Assembly: GCF_018736105.1 (NCBI RefSeq)
Contig: NZ_CP076135.1
Span: 1,796,001-1,860,000 of the forward strand
Length of the DNA stretch: 64,000 nt
Direction: 5' to 3'
Source of the DNA: Bradyrhizobium sediminis
GTDB taxonomy: Bacteria; Pseudomonadota; Alphaproteobacteria; Rhizobiales; Xanthobacteraceae
Part shown: one piece after another, positions 26,478 through 36,075 of the stretch
Layout: each line of letters begins with the position of its first letter
How positions within the stretch are numbered: the first letter of the stretch is position 1
Made by a program: the position numbers and the translations under genes
The notes under the pieces: generated by a model
Databases searched by the model: none
Told to the model about the DNA's origin: nothing
Seen by the model: only the letters and a program-made list of their open reading frames with translations

Positions 26478-27893
26478 CTAAGGCGACAACGCCTTCCGGT
26501 ACAGCGCGTCGTAGCAGGCGGCCGAAATATCCCAGCTGAACGACCGCGACATCGCGCTGCGGCGCATCGCATCGAGGCGGTCCTTCGCCATGAAGGCCGC
26601 GAACGCGCGCCTGATGCCGCCGAGAAAGGATTCGGTCGAGGGCCGGTCGAACAGAAATCCGGTCTCGCCGTCCCTGATGGTTTCGGCGAGGCCGCCGGTC
26701 TGGTGGCCGATCGGCAGCGATCCGAACCGCTGTGCATACATCTGGCTCAGGCCGCAGGGTTCGAACCGCGACGGCATCAGGGTGAAATCGCTGCCGGCGA
26801 AAATCCGCCGGGCCTGTCCGTCGTTGAAACCGATGGCGACGCCGATCGCATCCGGCCGGCGGCGATGCGCATCGACCAGCGCCTGCTCGATATCGGGTTC
26901 GCCGCTGCCGGTGACGATGATCTGGCCGCCGGCCTCGATGATCTCGTCCGCTGCCGCCAGCACGAGGTCGACGCCCTTCTGGTGCACGAGGCGGGCGACG
27001 AGGCCGAAGATCGGACCGCGCGACAGCGCCAGGCCGAACTGCTGGCGGACGTAATCGGCATTCGCCTGCTTGCCGTCCCAATCGCCGGCGCCGAACGGCT
27101 GCGCCAGTTGCGCGCAAACCCTGGGATCCCAGCTTTCGTCGATGCCGTTCAATATCCCCGTCAATTGCGCGGCCTCAGAACGCCGCCGAAGCAGGCCCTC
27201 GAGCCCGCAGCCGAGTTCCGAAGTGGTGATCTCCTTCGCATAGGTCTCGCTTACGGTCGTCAGATGGGACGCGTAGACCAGACCGCCCTTGAGGAAGGAG
27301 AGCTTGTCGTAGAATTCGAGGCCATCGATATGGAAGGAGTCTGCGGGAGCGCCGATCCGGCGCAACGACTCCTTCGGGAACAGTCCCTGATAGGCCAGAT
27401 TGTGGATGGTCAGAATGGTCGGGATCTTGACCGCGTTCCAGGCAAGATAGGCCGGCACCAGCGCGGCCTGCCAGTCATTGGCGTGAACCAGGTCAGCTGC
27501 CCAATTCTTGTCCAGCGTGCCTGCCGCCAATTGCGCAGCGGCGGAGGCAAGTCGCCCGAACCGCACGTCGTTGTCCGGCCAATCCCGGCCCGAAATATCG
27601 CCATAGGGATTGCCGGGGCGGTCATAAAGTTGCGGGCAGAGCAGGACGTAGACCGGCAGCCCATCCCGGGTGGAAGTCAGCCCCAGCGAGCAGGCCGGCA
27701 TGTCCGCCAGCGCGGCGCACTGACCGACGATCTGGATGTGCAGGAATTGTTCGACGACGTCCCGGTAACCGGGGAGGATGATCCGGACGTCGCTGAGGGA
27801 GCGCAAGGCCCGCGGCAGGGCCGCCGAAACGGCCGCGAGCCCGCCCACCCGGACGAAGTCATCCATCTCCGTGGTAGCGAACAGGACTCTCAA
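26478..27893 (-). CDS. glycogen/starch synthase-like glycosyltransferase (GT5)
   Basis: 471 residues with the two Rossmann-like domains of GT-B glycosyltransferases. N-terminal MRVLFATTEM and RVGGLAAVSAALPRAL correspond to the GT5 start KxGGLADV, with arginine in place of the ADP-glucose-binding lysine. LVHANDWQAAL, IPTILTIHNLAYQG, C-terminal LVARLVHQKGVDL, and the active-site segment MPSRFEPCGLSQMYAQRFGSLPI with TGGLAETI follow. The family transfers glucose from ADP-glucose to alpha-1,4-glucan. The Lys-to-Arg change and the isolated position, away from other glg genes, suggest a second, GlgA2-like enzyme rather than the housekeeping one. Confidence 0.85.
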   Translation of the reverse strand: MRVLFATTEMDDFVRVGGLAAVSAALPRALRSLSDVRIILPGYRDVVEQFLHIQIVGQCAALADMPACSLGLTSTRDGLPVYVLLCPQLYDRPGNPYGDISGRDWPDNDVRFGRLASAAAQLAAGTLDKNWAADLVHANDWQAALVPAYLAWNAVKIPTILTIHNLAYQGLFPKESLRRIGAPADSFHIDGLEFYDKLSFLKGGLVYASHLTTVSETYAKEITTSELGCGLEGLLRRRSEAAQLTGILNGIDESWDPRVCAQLAQPFGAGDWDGKQANADYVRQQFGLALSRGPIFGLVARLVHQKGVDLVLAAADEIIEAGGQIIVTGSGEPDIEQALVDAHRRRPDAIGVAIGFNDGQARRIFAGSDFTLMPSRFEPCGLSQMYAQRFGSLPIGHQTGGLAETIRDGETGFLFDRPSTESFLGGIRRAFAAFMAKDRLDAMRRSAMSRSFSWDISAACYDALYRKALSP

Positions 27894-28051
27894 GAAACGC
27901 CCTCGTACCAGCGCTAACTTGGACTATGCAAGAACGGTTCCAGTTTTTCGGCAGCGGCTCGCATTTGTAGGTGCCGGGAGAAACGCTTCCCAGGCCGGGC
28001 GGCGCAATTTAGGGTCTCGCCGCGCCGGGCAGCGCCTGGGAGGAATTTGCT

Positions 28052-29257
28052 ATGACAGTAGCTGAGCGCGATGAGGGTAATTTGACAAAGAGCTTCCATG
28101 GCCTGCGCGTACTCGATTTTTCGACCACCATTGCCGGCCCGCATTGCACGCGGATGCTGGCCGACATGGGGGCGGAGGTCATCAAGATCGAGACCGCCGA
28201 GGGCGAGACGATGCGTACCCGTCCGCCGGTCCGCAACATGTGCAGCACCGCCTTCGGCCAGCTCAATATCGGCAAGAACAGCCTCGTGCTCGATCTGAAG
28301 TCGCCTGAAGGGATCGAGGTCGTTCGCCGGCTGATCGCGAGCACCGACGTGCTCGTCGAGAACTTTCGTCCCGGTGTGATGCGGCGGCTGAAGCTGGATT
28401 ACGACTCGCTGCAATCGCTCAATCCGAAGCTGATCTATTGTTCGATCTCCGGATACGGCCAGACCGGGCCGTCGGCCGAACTGCCGGCCTACGCGCCGGT
28501 GATCCATGCCGCCTCGGGTTACGACATGGCCCACCTGGCCTATCAACCCGGACGAAGCCGGCCGGACTATTGCGGGATCTATCACGCCGACGTGCTCACC
28601 GGCGTCTATGCCTTCGGCGCCATTTCGGCGGCATTGTATCAGCGCCACCTCACGCAGCACGGCCAGCACATCGACGTCTCGATGCTGGAATCGATGTTGA
28701 GCCTGACGCTCAATGAATTGCAGTGGTCGCAATTCGAGGTGAAGCCGACCCAGCGTCCGATGTTCGGGCCGATCGCCACCGCGGACGGCTACGTGATGGT
28801 GGCCGTCGCCAGCGAGAAGACCTTTCAGGGCCTGATGAAGGTGATCGGCCATCCGGAGTGGGTCACCGATCCGCGTTTCGCCGTCTATGCCGATCGCCGC
28901 GACAACTGGGCGGACCTGATCAACGGCGTCGAAGCCTGGTCGCAGTCGGTGACGACCGAAAAATGCCTCGCCGCGCTGAACGGCGAGGGCGTTCCCAGTT
29001 CGGCCTACCGCACGGTGAACGAAGCCCTGAGCGATCCGCAGATCGCGCATCGCGGCGCTTTGGCCGAGGTGCAGGATGGCGGCGGCACGTTCAAGGTTCT
29101 CAACCTGCCGTTCCGCATGTCCGGAGCCAAGGTCTCGGCGGCGAAGCGGATGGCGACCCTGGGCGAACACACGGTCGCCTATCTCCGCGAGACCGGTCTG
29201 TCGGAAGATGAAATTGCGGCCTTCACGGGGAAGCGGCGGATGGCTGTACCGGGCTGA
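28052..29257 (+). CDS. class III CoA-transferase (CaiB/BaiF family)
   Basis: 401 residues. LRVLDFSTTIAGPHCTRMLADMGAEVIKIE is the usual N-terminus. FGQLNIGKNSLVLDLKSPEG, VENFRPGVM and SISGYGQTGP follow, and the catalytic aspartate is expected in the GIYHADVLTGVYAFGAI block. These enzymes move CoA between carboxylic acids, for example succinyl-CoA or formyl-CoA to an acceptor acid. It precedes an oligopeptide-type ABC importer by about 145 bp on the same strand, and may activate the imported acid. Substrate not predictable. Confidence 0.9.
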   Translation: MTVAERDEGNLTKSFHGLRVLDFSTTIAGPHCTRMLADMGAEVIKIETAEGETMRTRPPVRNMCSTAFGQLNIGKNSLVLDLKSPEGIEVVRRLIASTDVLVENFRPGVMRRLKLDYDSLQSLNPKLIYCSISGYGQTGPSAELPAYAPVIHAASGYDMAHLAYQPGRSRPDYCGIYHADVLTGVYAFGAISAALYQRHLTQHGQHIDVSMLESMLSLTLNELQWSQFEVKPTQRPMFGPIATADGYVMVAVASEKTFQGLMKVIGHPEWVTDPRFAVYADRRDNWADLINGVEAWSQSVTTEKCLAALNGEGVPSSAYRTVNEALSDPQIAHRGALAEVQDGGGTFKVLNLPFRMSGAKVSAAKRMATLGEHTVAYLRETGLSEDEIAAFTGKRRMAVPG

Positions 29258-29401
29258 CGCAACGCGTCGCCCCAAGGACCTGCGGCTTTTCATCCAGCGC
29301 CCATGATGCGGACTTGCCGCCGCCTGCGATTCCAGCCAATCTGCCGCGCAGTCATCGACGATCCGGAATACCGGACGTTCGGCATCTTGGAGGGAGCACC
29401 A

Positions 29402-30943
29402 ATGACAGCGGCAATCCGCGTGCGCACGCTTGCGCAGATATTTCATGTGGCGGCATTTGGCATTGCCTTGGCTGCAAGCCCCGCCAGCGCCCAGAAGCAG
29501 GGCGGCAGCATCACCATGGGGCTCGAGCTCGATATTCCCGGTTTCGATCCGCTGAAGGTCGGCGTGTTCGATACGGCCGCGGGATCGGCGGCCGCGGCGA
29601 TCTTCGACACGCTCACCTATCTCGACGACAAGGGCGTGGCGCAGCCGAAGCTGGCGCTGTCCTGGACGCACTCGGACGATTTCAAGACCTGGACGTTCAA
29701 GCTGCGGCCCGGCGTCAAGTTCCATGATGGCACGCCGTTCAATGCCCAGGCGGTCAAGGAGAATTACGACCGGCAGAAGGATCCGGCCAACAAGTGCCGA
29801 TGCGCGTTCTACGTCGCGTTCATCAACAATGTGCAGGCGCCTGACGAGCTGACTGTCGTATTCAATCTGAACGATCCGTCGGTAAATCTGCCCGCGATCG
29901 TTTCGCCTCCCGGTGCGAACTTCGTGGTCCAGTCGCCGACGGCGTGGAAGACCAAGGGCGCCGACTACAACCGCAATCCCGTCGGTACCGGTCCCTATAT
30001 CCCGAAGTCATGGATCGCTGGCGACCGCATGGTGCTGGAAAGGAATCCGGACTACTGGGACAAGGGCCGTATCTATCTTGACCGGATCATTCTGAAGCCG
30101 CTGCCGGATGCGCAGTCGCGCTTTGCCAGTCTGCAGTCGGGTGAGGCCGATATCGTCTGGGATGATGAGTACGACGCCGACAATATTCAGCGGGCGGAAA
30201 AGGATCCGAAGCTGAAGGTGCATACCTATGCGGGCTCCGGCGCCGCGGTCGCCGCTTTCAACACCAAGGTCGCGCCGTTGGACGATGTCCGCGTGCGCCA
30301 GGCGCTGGTGATGGCGCTTGATCGCAAGAAGATGTCGCAGGCGCTCACCAATGGCCTCGCCCGGCCGGCCTCCAACCCCTATGGCGACGGCTCGTGGGTG
30401 AAGTGCAAGGATGACGGCGCGCTGCCCTACGACCTTGAAAAGGCCAAGGCGCTGATCAAGGACTACGGCAAGCCGGTCGATTTCAAGATGCTCTTCACCG
30501 CAACGCCGCGCGGACGTGCCGGCGGTCAGGTTTTGCAGCAATTCTGGAAGCAGGCCGGCGCCAATATGGAGATCGAACAGGTCGACCAGGCCACGTTCCC
30601 TCCACGCGCCTTCATGCGCCAGTTCCAGGTGATAGGGTGGCGGATCATCGATCTCGCTGATCCCGACGTCCAGATGTATGCCAATTTCCACACCGGCAGC
30701 CCGGTCGCGCTGGCCAACTACTCGAATCCGGAGCTCGACAAACTGCTCGAGCATGCGCGGGTCACTGCCGATCAGGACAAGCGGATCGAGGATTACTGCG
30801 CGATCAGCCGGCACATCAACCAGCAGGCGCTCTGGTTCTGGACCTTCCAGAACACCTATTACGCGATGTCGAGTGCGAAGGTGAAAGGCCTGCCGAAGAT
30901 GTACAGCGGAGTGATCGACGTATCCCGCGTCTGGCTGGATTAA
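29402..30943 (+). CDS. ABC transporter substrate-binding protein, Dpp/Opp type (SBP family 5)
   Basis: 513 residues with a signal peptide cleaved after SPASA. The family 5 pattern follows: PGFDPLKVG, WTFKLRPGVKFHDGTPFNAQAV, GTGPYIPKSW, ALVMALDRKKM and a C-terminal KGLPKMYSGVIDV. The open frame extends upstream, but ATG 29402 follows TTGGAGGGAG. Such proteins bind peptides, nickel, opines or other small molecules; the ligand cannot be told here. First gene of a five-gene importer operon. Confidence 0.9.
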   Translation: MTAAIRVRTLAQIFHVAAFGIALAASPASAQKQGGSITMGLELDIPGFDPLKVGVFDTAAGSAAAAIFDTLTYLDDKGVAQPKLALSWTHSDDFKTWTFKLRPGVKFHDGTPFNAQAVKENYDRQKDPANKCRCAFYVAFINNVQAPDELTVVFNLNDPSVNLPAIVSPPGANFVVQSPTAWKTKGADYNRNPVGTGPYIPKSWIAGDRMVLERNPDYWDKGRIYLDRIILKPLPDAQSRFASLQSGEADIVWDDEYDADNIQRAEKDPKLKVHTYAGSGAAVAAFNTKVAPLDDVRVRQALVMALDRKKMSQALTNGLARPASNPYGDGSWVKCKDDGALPYDLEKAKALIKDYGKPVDFKMLFTATPRGRAGGQVLQQFWKQAGANMEIEQVDQATFPPRAFMRQFQVIGWRIIDLADPDVQMYANFHTGSPVALANYSNPELDKLLEHARVTADQDKRIEDYCAISRHINQQALWFWTFQNTYYAMSSAKVKGLPKMYSGVIDVSRVWLD

Positions 30944-30949
30944 CTCCGT

Positions 30950-31900
30950 ATGCTGTTCTTTGTCGCGCGAAAGTTCCTGTACCTGGTACCGGTCCTGATC
31001 GCGGTGTCGCTGCTGACATTCCTGATCGCCTCGCTTCTGCCGGGCGATCTCGCCTACACGATCCTCGGCGATCAGGCGACACCGGAAACGGTCGCGGCGT
31101 TGCGCCGCGACATGGGGTTGGATCAACCGATCTGGATCCGCTATTTCGGCTGGCTCGGTCACGTCCTGCAGGGTGACTTCGGCCGGTCGTTCCGCACCGG
31201 GCAAACCGTGTTGCAGGCGGTGTCCGAGCGGCTTCCGATCTCGTTCGAACTGATGATCCTGGCCGAGATCATGTGCCTCGCGATCGGCATTCCGCTGGCG
31301 ATTGTTTGCGCGGCGCGCAGCGGCGGCCCCTTCGATCGCTTCATGACCGGCACCGCCTTCGGCATGCTGTCGGTGCCGACCTTCCTGTCGGCGATCCTGC
31401 TGATCTATCTGTTCGCGGTCGAGCTTCGCTGGCTGCCGGCGACCGGATATGTCCCGTTCGGCGAGGATCCGGCCGCGAATCTGCGCTTCATGGTGTTGCC
31501 GGCCTTGACGCTGGCGCTCGCCGAGTGGCCGGGGATCATGCGTGTGCTGCGTTCCGACATGATCGCGACCCTGCAGGAGGACTATATCGCGCTGGCCAAG
31601 GCCAAGGGATTGAAGGCGTCGCGCATCCTGTTCGTGCATGCGCTCAAGCCCTCGTCGCTCACGCTGGTCACGATCACCGGAATCAACATTGGACGATTGA
31701 TCGGTGGCGCCGTGATCGTGGAGACGATTTTTGCGCTGCCGGGAATCGGCCGGCTTCTCGTCGGCGCGATCGCCACCCGCGACCTCATCATCCTGCAGGG
31801 CGTGGTGTTGCTGGTTGGAGCAGGATTCGTGCTGCTGAACTTCATCGTCGATATGCTCTACGCCGCTCTCGATCCAAGGATCCGTCATGGCCACGCTTGA
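30950..31900 (+). CDS. ABC transporter permease, DppB-like
   Basis: 316 residues, six membrane helices. The N-terminal KFLYLVPVLIAVSLLTFLIASLLPGD is typical of DppB/OppB, and the cytoplasmic EAA-like loop reads YIALAKAKGLKASRILFVHALKPS. Starts 6 bp after the binding-protein gene and overlaps the next permease gene by 14 bp. Confidence 0.92.
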   Translation: MLFFVARKFLYLVPVLIAVSLLTFLIASLLPGDLAYTILGDQATPETVAALRRDMGLDQPIWIRYFGWLGHVLQGDFGRSFRTGQTVLQAVSERLPISFELMILAEIMCLAIGIPLAIVCAARSGGPFDRFMTGTAFGMLSVPTFLSAILLIYLFAVELRWLPATGYVPFGEDPAANLRFMVLPALTLALAEWPGIMRVLRSDMIATLQEDYIALAKAKGLKASRILFVHALKPSSLTLVTITGINIGRLIGGAVIVETIFALPGIGRLLVGAIATRDLIILQGVVLLVGAGFVLLNFIVDMLYAALDPRIRHGHA

Positions 31901-32759
31901 ACTCAGCATCGACCAGGATGTTGCACAAGCGCCGACGCGGCGGGGCCGCCGGCTCGGACCGCTATTCTGGATCGCGATCGGCTGGGTGATCTTCGTGTTT
32001 GCAGTGGCGATATTCGCCGATGTGCTGCCGTTGCCGAGCCCGACCGACATGGACATGCTGGAGAAGCGCGCGCCGTTCTCGATGGCCCACTGGTTGGGCA
32101 CCGACGGCCTTGGCCGGGATGAATTGTCCCGGGTGATCCATGGAGCGCGGATATCGCTGGTCGTAGGGATTTGTGCACCGATCATCGGGCTCACGCTCGG
32201 CGGCGCGCTCGGAATGCTGGCGGGCTATTTCCGCGGCCGGTTCGAGTCGCTGGTGGTCGGCAGCATGGACGTGCTGCTGGCGTTTCCGCCGTTGATCCTG
32301 GCGCTGGCCGTGACCGCCTATCTCGGACAATCAATCCTGAACCTCACCTTTATTCTGGGCGTGCTCGGTATTCCTGCCTTCATGCGGGTGGCGCGCGCCA
32401 CCACGCTCACGCTGGCGCGGCGCGAATTCGTGATCGCGGCGCAGGCGCTCGGCGCGACGCATGCGCGCATCCTGCTGCGCGAGCTGTTGCCCAATGTCAT
32501 GCTGCCGCTGCTGGCGTTCTTTCTGCTCGGTGTCGCCGTCACCATCGTGGTGGAAGGGGCGCTGTCGTTCCTCGGCCTCGGCGTGCCGCCGCCGATATCG
32601 AGCTGGGGCAGCATGATCGGGGAGGGGCGCCAAAGTCTCGAGATGGCGCCCAGGCTCGCCTTCATTCCTGCGATCGCGATGTTCCTGACCGTGCTTGCCT
32701 TCAACCTGATCGGCGACACGCTGCGCGCCCTGACCGATCCGCGGCAGGGCGCGCTGTGA
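31887..32759 (+). CDS. ABC transporter permease, DppC-like
   Basis: 290 residues, six membrane helices. HWLGTDGLGRDELSRVIHGARISL is the DppC/OppC hallmark, with the coupling loop EFVIAAQALGATHARILLRELLPN and GVPPPISSWGSMIGEGRQ near the end. Pairs with the DppB-like permease to form the channel. Its stop overlaps the start of the first ATPase gene. Confidence 0.92.
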   Translation: MATLELSIDQDVAQAPTRRGRRLGPLFWIAIGWVIFVFAVAIFADVLPLPSPTDMDMLEKRAPFSMAHWLGTDGLGRDELSRVIHGARISLVVGICAPIIGLTLGGALGMLAGYFRGRFESLVVGSMDVLLAFPPLILALAVTAYLGQSILNLTFILGVLGIPAFMRVARATTLTLARREFVIAAQALGATHARILLRELLPNVMLPLLAFFLLGVAVTIVVEGALSFLGLGVPPPISSWGSMIGEGRQSLEMAPRLAFIPAIAMFLTVLAFNLIGDTLRALTDPRQGAL

Positions 32760-33751
32760 CCGGATCCGTGCTGCTTTCGGTCGAGGGGGTTGCGGTCGAT
32801 CTGCCGACGCCGCGCGGCAATCTTCGCGCCGTGGATCAGGTCGACCTCGTGGTCGGCGCCGGGCGGACGCTGGGTATCGTCGGCGAATCCGGTTGCGGCA
32901 AGACCATGCTGTCGCGCGCTATCCTGCAACTGCTGCCGAAGAAGGCAAAGCTTTCCGGCCGCGTGATGTTCGACGGGCAGAACCTCGTGGGCATGGATCC
33001 CGAACGCCTGCGCAAGCTGCGTGGACGGTCGCTCGCGGTGGTCTTCCAGGACCCGATGACCTCGCTCAATCCGGTGCTGACCATCGGCACGCAACTGATC
33101 GAGACGCTGCAGGAGCATCTCGAACTCGATGGCCAGGCCGCGAAAATGCGCAGCATCGAGTTGCTCGCGGCGGTCGGCATCCCCGCGCCGGAACAGCGAC
33201 TGATGCAATACCCGCATCAGCTCTCCGGCGGCATGCGGCAGCGGGTGGCGATTGCGATCGCGCTGTCCTGCGAACCGAAGCTGTTGATCGCCGACGAGCC
33301 GACCACCGCGCTCGACGTCACCATCCAGGCGCAGATCCTCGATCTCCTGGCGCGCGAGCAGCGCCGCCGCCACATGGCGATGATCATCATCACCCATGAC
33401 CTCGGCGTGGTGGCCGGCCGCACCGACGAGGTCGCGGTGATGTATGCCGGCCGCGTCGTCGAGCGCGCGCCGACGCCCGACCTGTTCAAGAAGATGCACA
33501 TGCCCTACACCGAGGCGCTGCTGGCGGCGATCCCGAAGCTCGATACCGCGCCGCATACGCCGCTGCCGGCGATTTCCGGACGTCCGCCGGACCCGACCCG
33601 GCCGATCAAGGGCTGCTCGTTCTCGCCGCGTTGCCGCTATGCCGCCGGGCTCTGTCATCAGGAGAAACCCCGGCTCACGGTTGCGGAAACTCCCGACCAC
33701 CAATTCGCCTGCTTCCACCCGATTCTGGCGCCGGCAGGAGCTGGCGTGTGA
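32756..33751 (+). CDS. ABC transporter ATP-binding protein, DppD-like
   Basis: 331 residues from GTG 32756, which overlaps the permease stop (GTGA). Walker [10 protein letters not shown]-loop [17 protein letters not shown], signature [15 protein letters not shown] and Walker [15 protein letters not shown]. The C-terminal oligopeptide-type extension has cysteines in [15 protein letters not shown], which often bind an iron-sulfur cluster in this subfamily. The open frame upstream of 32756 belongs to the permease region. Confidence 0.92.
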   Translation: MTGSVLLSVEGVAVDLPTPRGNLRAVDQVDLVVGAGRTLGIVGESGCGKTMLSRAILQLLPKKAKLSGRVMFDGQNLVGMDPERLRKLRGRSLAVVFQDPMTSLNPVLTIGTQLIETLQEHLELDGQAAKMRSIELLAAVGIPAPEQRLMQYPHQLSGGMRQRVAIAIALSCEPKLLIADEPTTALDVTIQAQILDLLAREQRRRHMAMIIITHDLGVVAGRTDEVAVMYAGRVVERAPTPDLFKKMHMPYTEALLAAIPKLDTAPHTPLPAISGRPPDPTRPIKGCSFSPRCRYAAGLCHQEKPRLTVAETPDHQFACFHPILAPAGAGV

Positions 33752-34737
33752 TGCAGGAAAGCAAGGAGTCCCTTTCGCGCGATCCGCTGCTCAAGGTCGA
33801 GCATCTGGTCGTCGAATATGCGGTCGGCGGCCACGTCGTCCACGCGGTGTCGGACGTCAGTCTCGAAGTCGCGCGCGGAGAGACGCTTGGCCTGGTCGGC
33901 GAATCCGGCTGCGGCAAGTCGACGCTCGGCCGCGCGGTGCTGCAGTTGCGCAGGGCTCAATCCGGCCGCGTCCTGTTCGACGGCCATGATCTCACCGCGA
34001 TGCATGGCGATGCCTTGCGCAAGATGCGCCAGCGCGTGCAACTGATCTTCCAGGATCCGATCGCCTCGCTCAATCCGCGGCGGCGGATCGGCGATATCGT
34101 CGCCGAGCCGCTGGTGATCGCGGGCGTTAAGGATCCGGAGAAGCGCCACCAGATGGTGTGCGACGTGCTCGGCGCGGTCGGCCTCGATCCCAATCTGGTG
34201 ATGGGACGGCTGCCGCACGAATTTTCCGGCGGACAATGCCAGCGCATCTGCATCGCGCGTGCACTGGTGCTCAATCCCGAATTCATCATCTGCGACGAGC
34301 CGGTGTCGGCGCTCGACGTGTCGATCCGTGCCCAGATCCTGAATCTGCTGGAAGACATGAAGGCGCGGTTCGGGCTGACGCTGCTGTTCATCGCCCACGA
34401 TCTCGCGGTCGTGAAAGCGGTCAGCGACCGGGTGGCGGTGATGTATCTCGGCCGGCTCTGCGAGGTCGGCCCGTCCGAGCAGTTGTTCGCCCAGCCCGCG
34501 CATCCCTATACCGCGCTGCTGCTCGAAGCGATCCCGGTGCCGGATCCCGACGTCCGCCCGGCCGAAAGCGTGGCGGTCGGCGAGCCGCCGTCGCCGATTG
34601 CGCCGCCTTCCGGCTGCCGTTTTCGCACCCGTTGCCCGCGGGCGGACCAGCGCTGCAGCATTGAGGTCCCGGAACTTCGCGAGGTGGCCGCACGCCAGTT
34701 CGTGGCCTGCCATCATCCATTGATCGGGGCGGACTAA
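33751..34737 (+). CDS. ABC transporter ATP-binding protein, DppF-like
   Basis: 328 residues. Walker [11 protein letters not shown]-loop [19 protein letters not shown], signature [15 protein letters not shown] and Walker [15 protein letters not shown]. The C-terminal extension has [14 protein letters not shown]. Start ATG 33751 overlaps the previous stop; a GTG three bases upstream is also possible. Completes the importer. Confidence 0.92.
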   Translation: MQESKESLSRDPLLKVEHLVVEYAVGGHVVHAVSDVSLEVARGETLGLVGESGCGKSTLGRAVLQLRRAQSGRVLFDGHDLTAMHGDALRKMRQRVQLIFQDPIASLNPRRRIGDIVAEPLVIAGVKDPEKRHQMVCDVLGAVGLDPNLVMGRLPHEFSGGQCQRICIARALVLNPEFIICDEPVSALDVSIRAQILNLLEDMKARFGLTLLFIAHDLAVVKAVSDRVAVMYLGRLCEVGPSEQLFAQPAHPYTALLLEAIPVPDPDVRPAESVAVGEPPSPIAPPSGCRFRTRCPRADQRCSIEVPELREVAARQFVACHHPLIGAD

Positions 34738-34771
34738 GCGTCTAACAACGGTCGAAGCATTTTGTTTTGAT

Positions 34772-34815
34772 GCGTTTTCCCAGCGCGAACCGGTGCCCAC
34801 TTCGCTCGAAAACGC
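34772..34815. repeat. dispersed palindromic intergenic repeat
   Basis: GCGTTTTC (34772-34779) and GAAAACGC (34808-34815) bracket CGCGAACCGGTGCCCACTTCG, a sequence I recognise as a common short palindromic repeat of Bradyrhizobium-type genomes. It fills most of the 120-bp gap after the importer operon. Confidence 0.6.
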
Positions 34816-34857
34816 CATGCTATCAGGCCAAAAGCAAGAACCATCGGGAGAGACGCG

Positions 34858-35922
34858 ATGAAGAGTTTCCAGGTTGCCGATTTCAACGCCCCCTTGAAGG
34901 AAGTGGACCAGCCGACGCCGCAACCATCCGGCACGCAGGTCCTGGTCAAGGTGAAGGCGGCCGGCGTCTGCCACAGCGACCTGCACATCTGGGAAGGCGG
35001 CTACGATCTCGGCCACGGCCGCAAGCCGCTGTCGCTCAGGGATCGCGGCGTGTCGCTGCCGCGCACGATGGGACATGAGACCGTCGGCGAGGTGGTGGCG
35101 TTCGGGCCGGATGCCAAGGCCGACACCGCAGGCCTCAAGGTAGGCGATGTCGCGCTGGTCTATCCCTGGCTCGGCTGCGGCAAATGCGAAACCTGCCTCG
35201 CCGGCGACGAGAATATGTGCCTGAAGCCGAATTCGCTCGGCGTCTACTGCGACGGCGGCTATGCCGATCACATGACGGTGCCGCATCCGAAATATCTGCT
35301 CAATTTGAAGGGGCTCGATCCCGTCACCGCGGCGCCTTACGCCTGCTCGGGCGTCACCACCTACAGCGCGCTGAAGAAGGTGGAGAAGGATTTCAACACG
35401 CCGATCGTCATCATCGGCGCCGGCGGTCTCGGCCTGATGGCGCTGTCGCTGTTGAAGGCGATGGGCGGCAAGGGCGCCATCGTCGTCGACATCGATGCGC
35501 GCAAGCGCGAAGCCGCCGAGAAGGCCGGCGCGCTCGCGACCGTCGATGGTGGCGCGCCCGACGCGCTGGAGCAGCTCGCGCAAAAGGCCGGCGGCCCGAT
35601 CCGGGCGGTGATTGATCTCGTCGGCAACGCCAAGACCACGCAGCTCGGCTTCGACTGCCTGAGCAAGGGCGGCAAGCTCGTCATCGTCGGCCTGTTCGGC
35701 GGCGGCGCCACCTTTGCGCTGCCGCTGATTCCGATCAAGGCGATCACCATCCAGGGCAGTTATGTCGGTAACCTCCGCGAGACCCAGGAACTGCTCGATC
35801 TCGTACGCGACAAGAAAGTGCCGCCGATCCCGGTGACCCCGATGCCGCTCGCCAGGGCCAATGATGCGCTGGTCGACCTGCAGAAGGGCCGGCTGGTCGG
35901 CCGCGCGGTATTGACGCCGTAG
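34858..35922 (+). CDS. zinc-dependent alcohol dehydrogenase (MDR superfamily)
   Basis: 354 residues. Catalytic-zinc residues in AGVCHSDLH and GHETVGEV, structural-zinc cysteines in LGCGKCETCLAGDENMC, Rossmann motif IGAGGLGLMAL near residue 187 and acidic VVDIDARK, which favours NAD. Compared with common alcohol dehydrogenases, there is an insertion after DLHIWEGGY (DLGHGRKPLSLRDRGVSLP). That insertion is typical of a group that includes 6-hydroxycyclohex-1-ene-1-carbonyl-CoA and related dehydrogenases. Start preceded by GGGAGAG. Substrate unassigned. Confidence 0.88.
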   Translation: MKSFQVADFNAPLKEVDQPTPQPSGTQVLVKVKAAGVCHSDLHIWEGGYDLGHGRKPLSLRDRGVSLPRTMGHETVGEVVAFGPDAKADTAGLKVGDVALVYPWLGCGKCETCLAGDENMCLKPNSLGVYCDGGYADHMTVPHPKYLLNLKGLDPVTAAPYACSGVTTYSALKKVEKDFNTPIVIIGAGGLGLMALSLLKAMGGKGAIVVDIDARKREAAEKAGALATVDGGAPDALEQLAQKAGGPIRAVIDLVGNAKTTQLGFDCLSKGGKLVIVGLFGGGATFALPLIPIKAITIQGSYVGNLRETQELLDLVRDKKVPPIPVTPMPLARANDALVDLQKGRLVGRAVLTP

Positions 35923-35938
35923 GGGACATTTCAAGTAC

Positions 35939-36049
35939 GGTGGCTTCATCCTTCGAGACGCGGCCAAATGGTCGCTCCTCAGGATGAGGTCCATCACCCT
36001 CATGGTGAGGAGCGCGGCAACGGCGCGTGTCTCGAACCATGAGGCCACC
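35939..36049. repeat. dispersed inverted-repeat element
   Basis: The arms GGTGGCTTCATCCTTCGAGAC (from 35939) and GTCTCGAACCATGAGGCCACC (to 36049) are near-perfect inverted complements. They enclose CTCCTCAGGATGAGG and CATGGTGAGGAGCGCGG. Elements of this type are common between genes in Bradyrhizobiaceae. It fills the gap between two dehydrogenase genes and may form an RNA hairpin. Confidence 0.65.
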
Positions 36050-36075
36050 GACACTCGTAATTCTGAGGAAACCCC

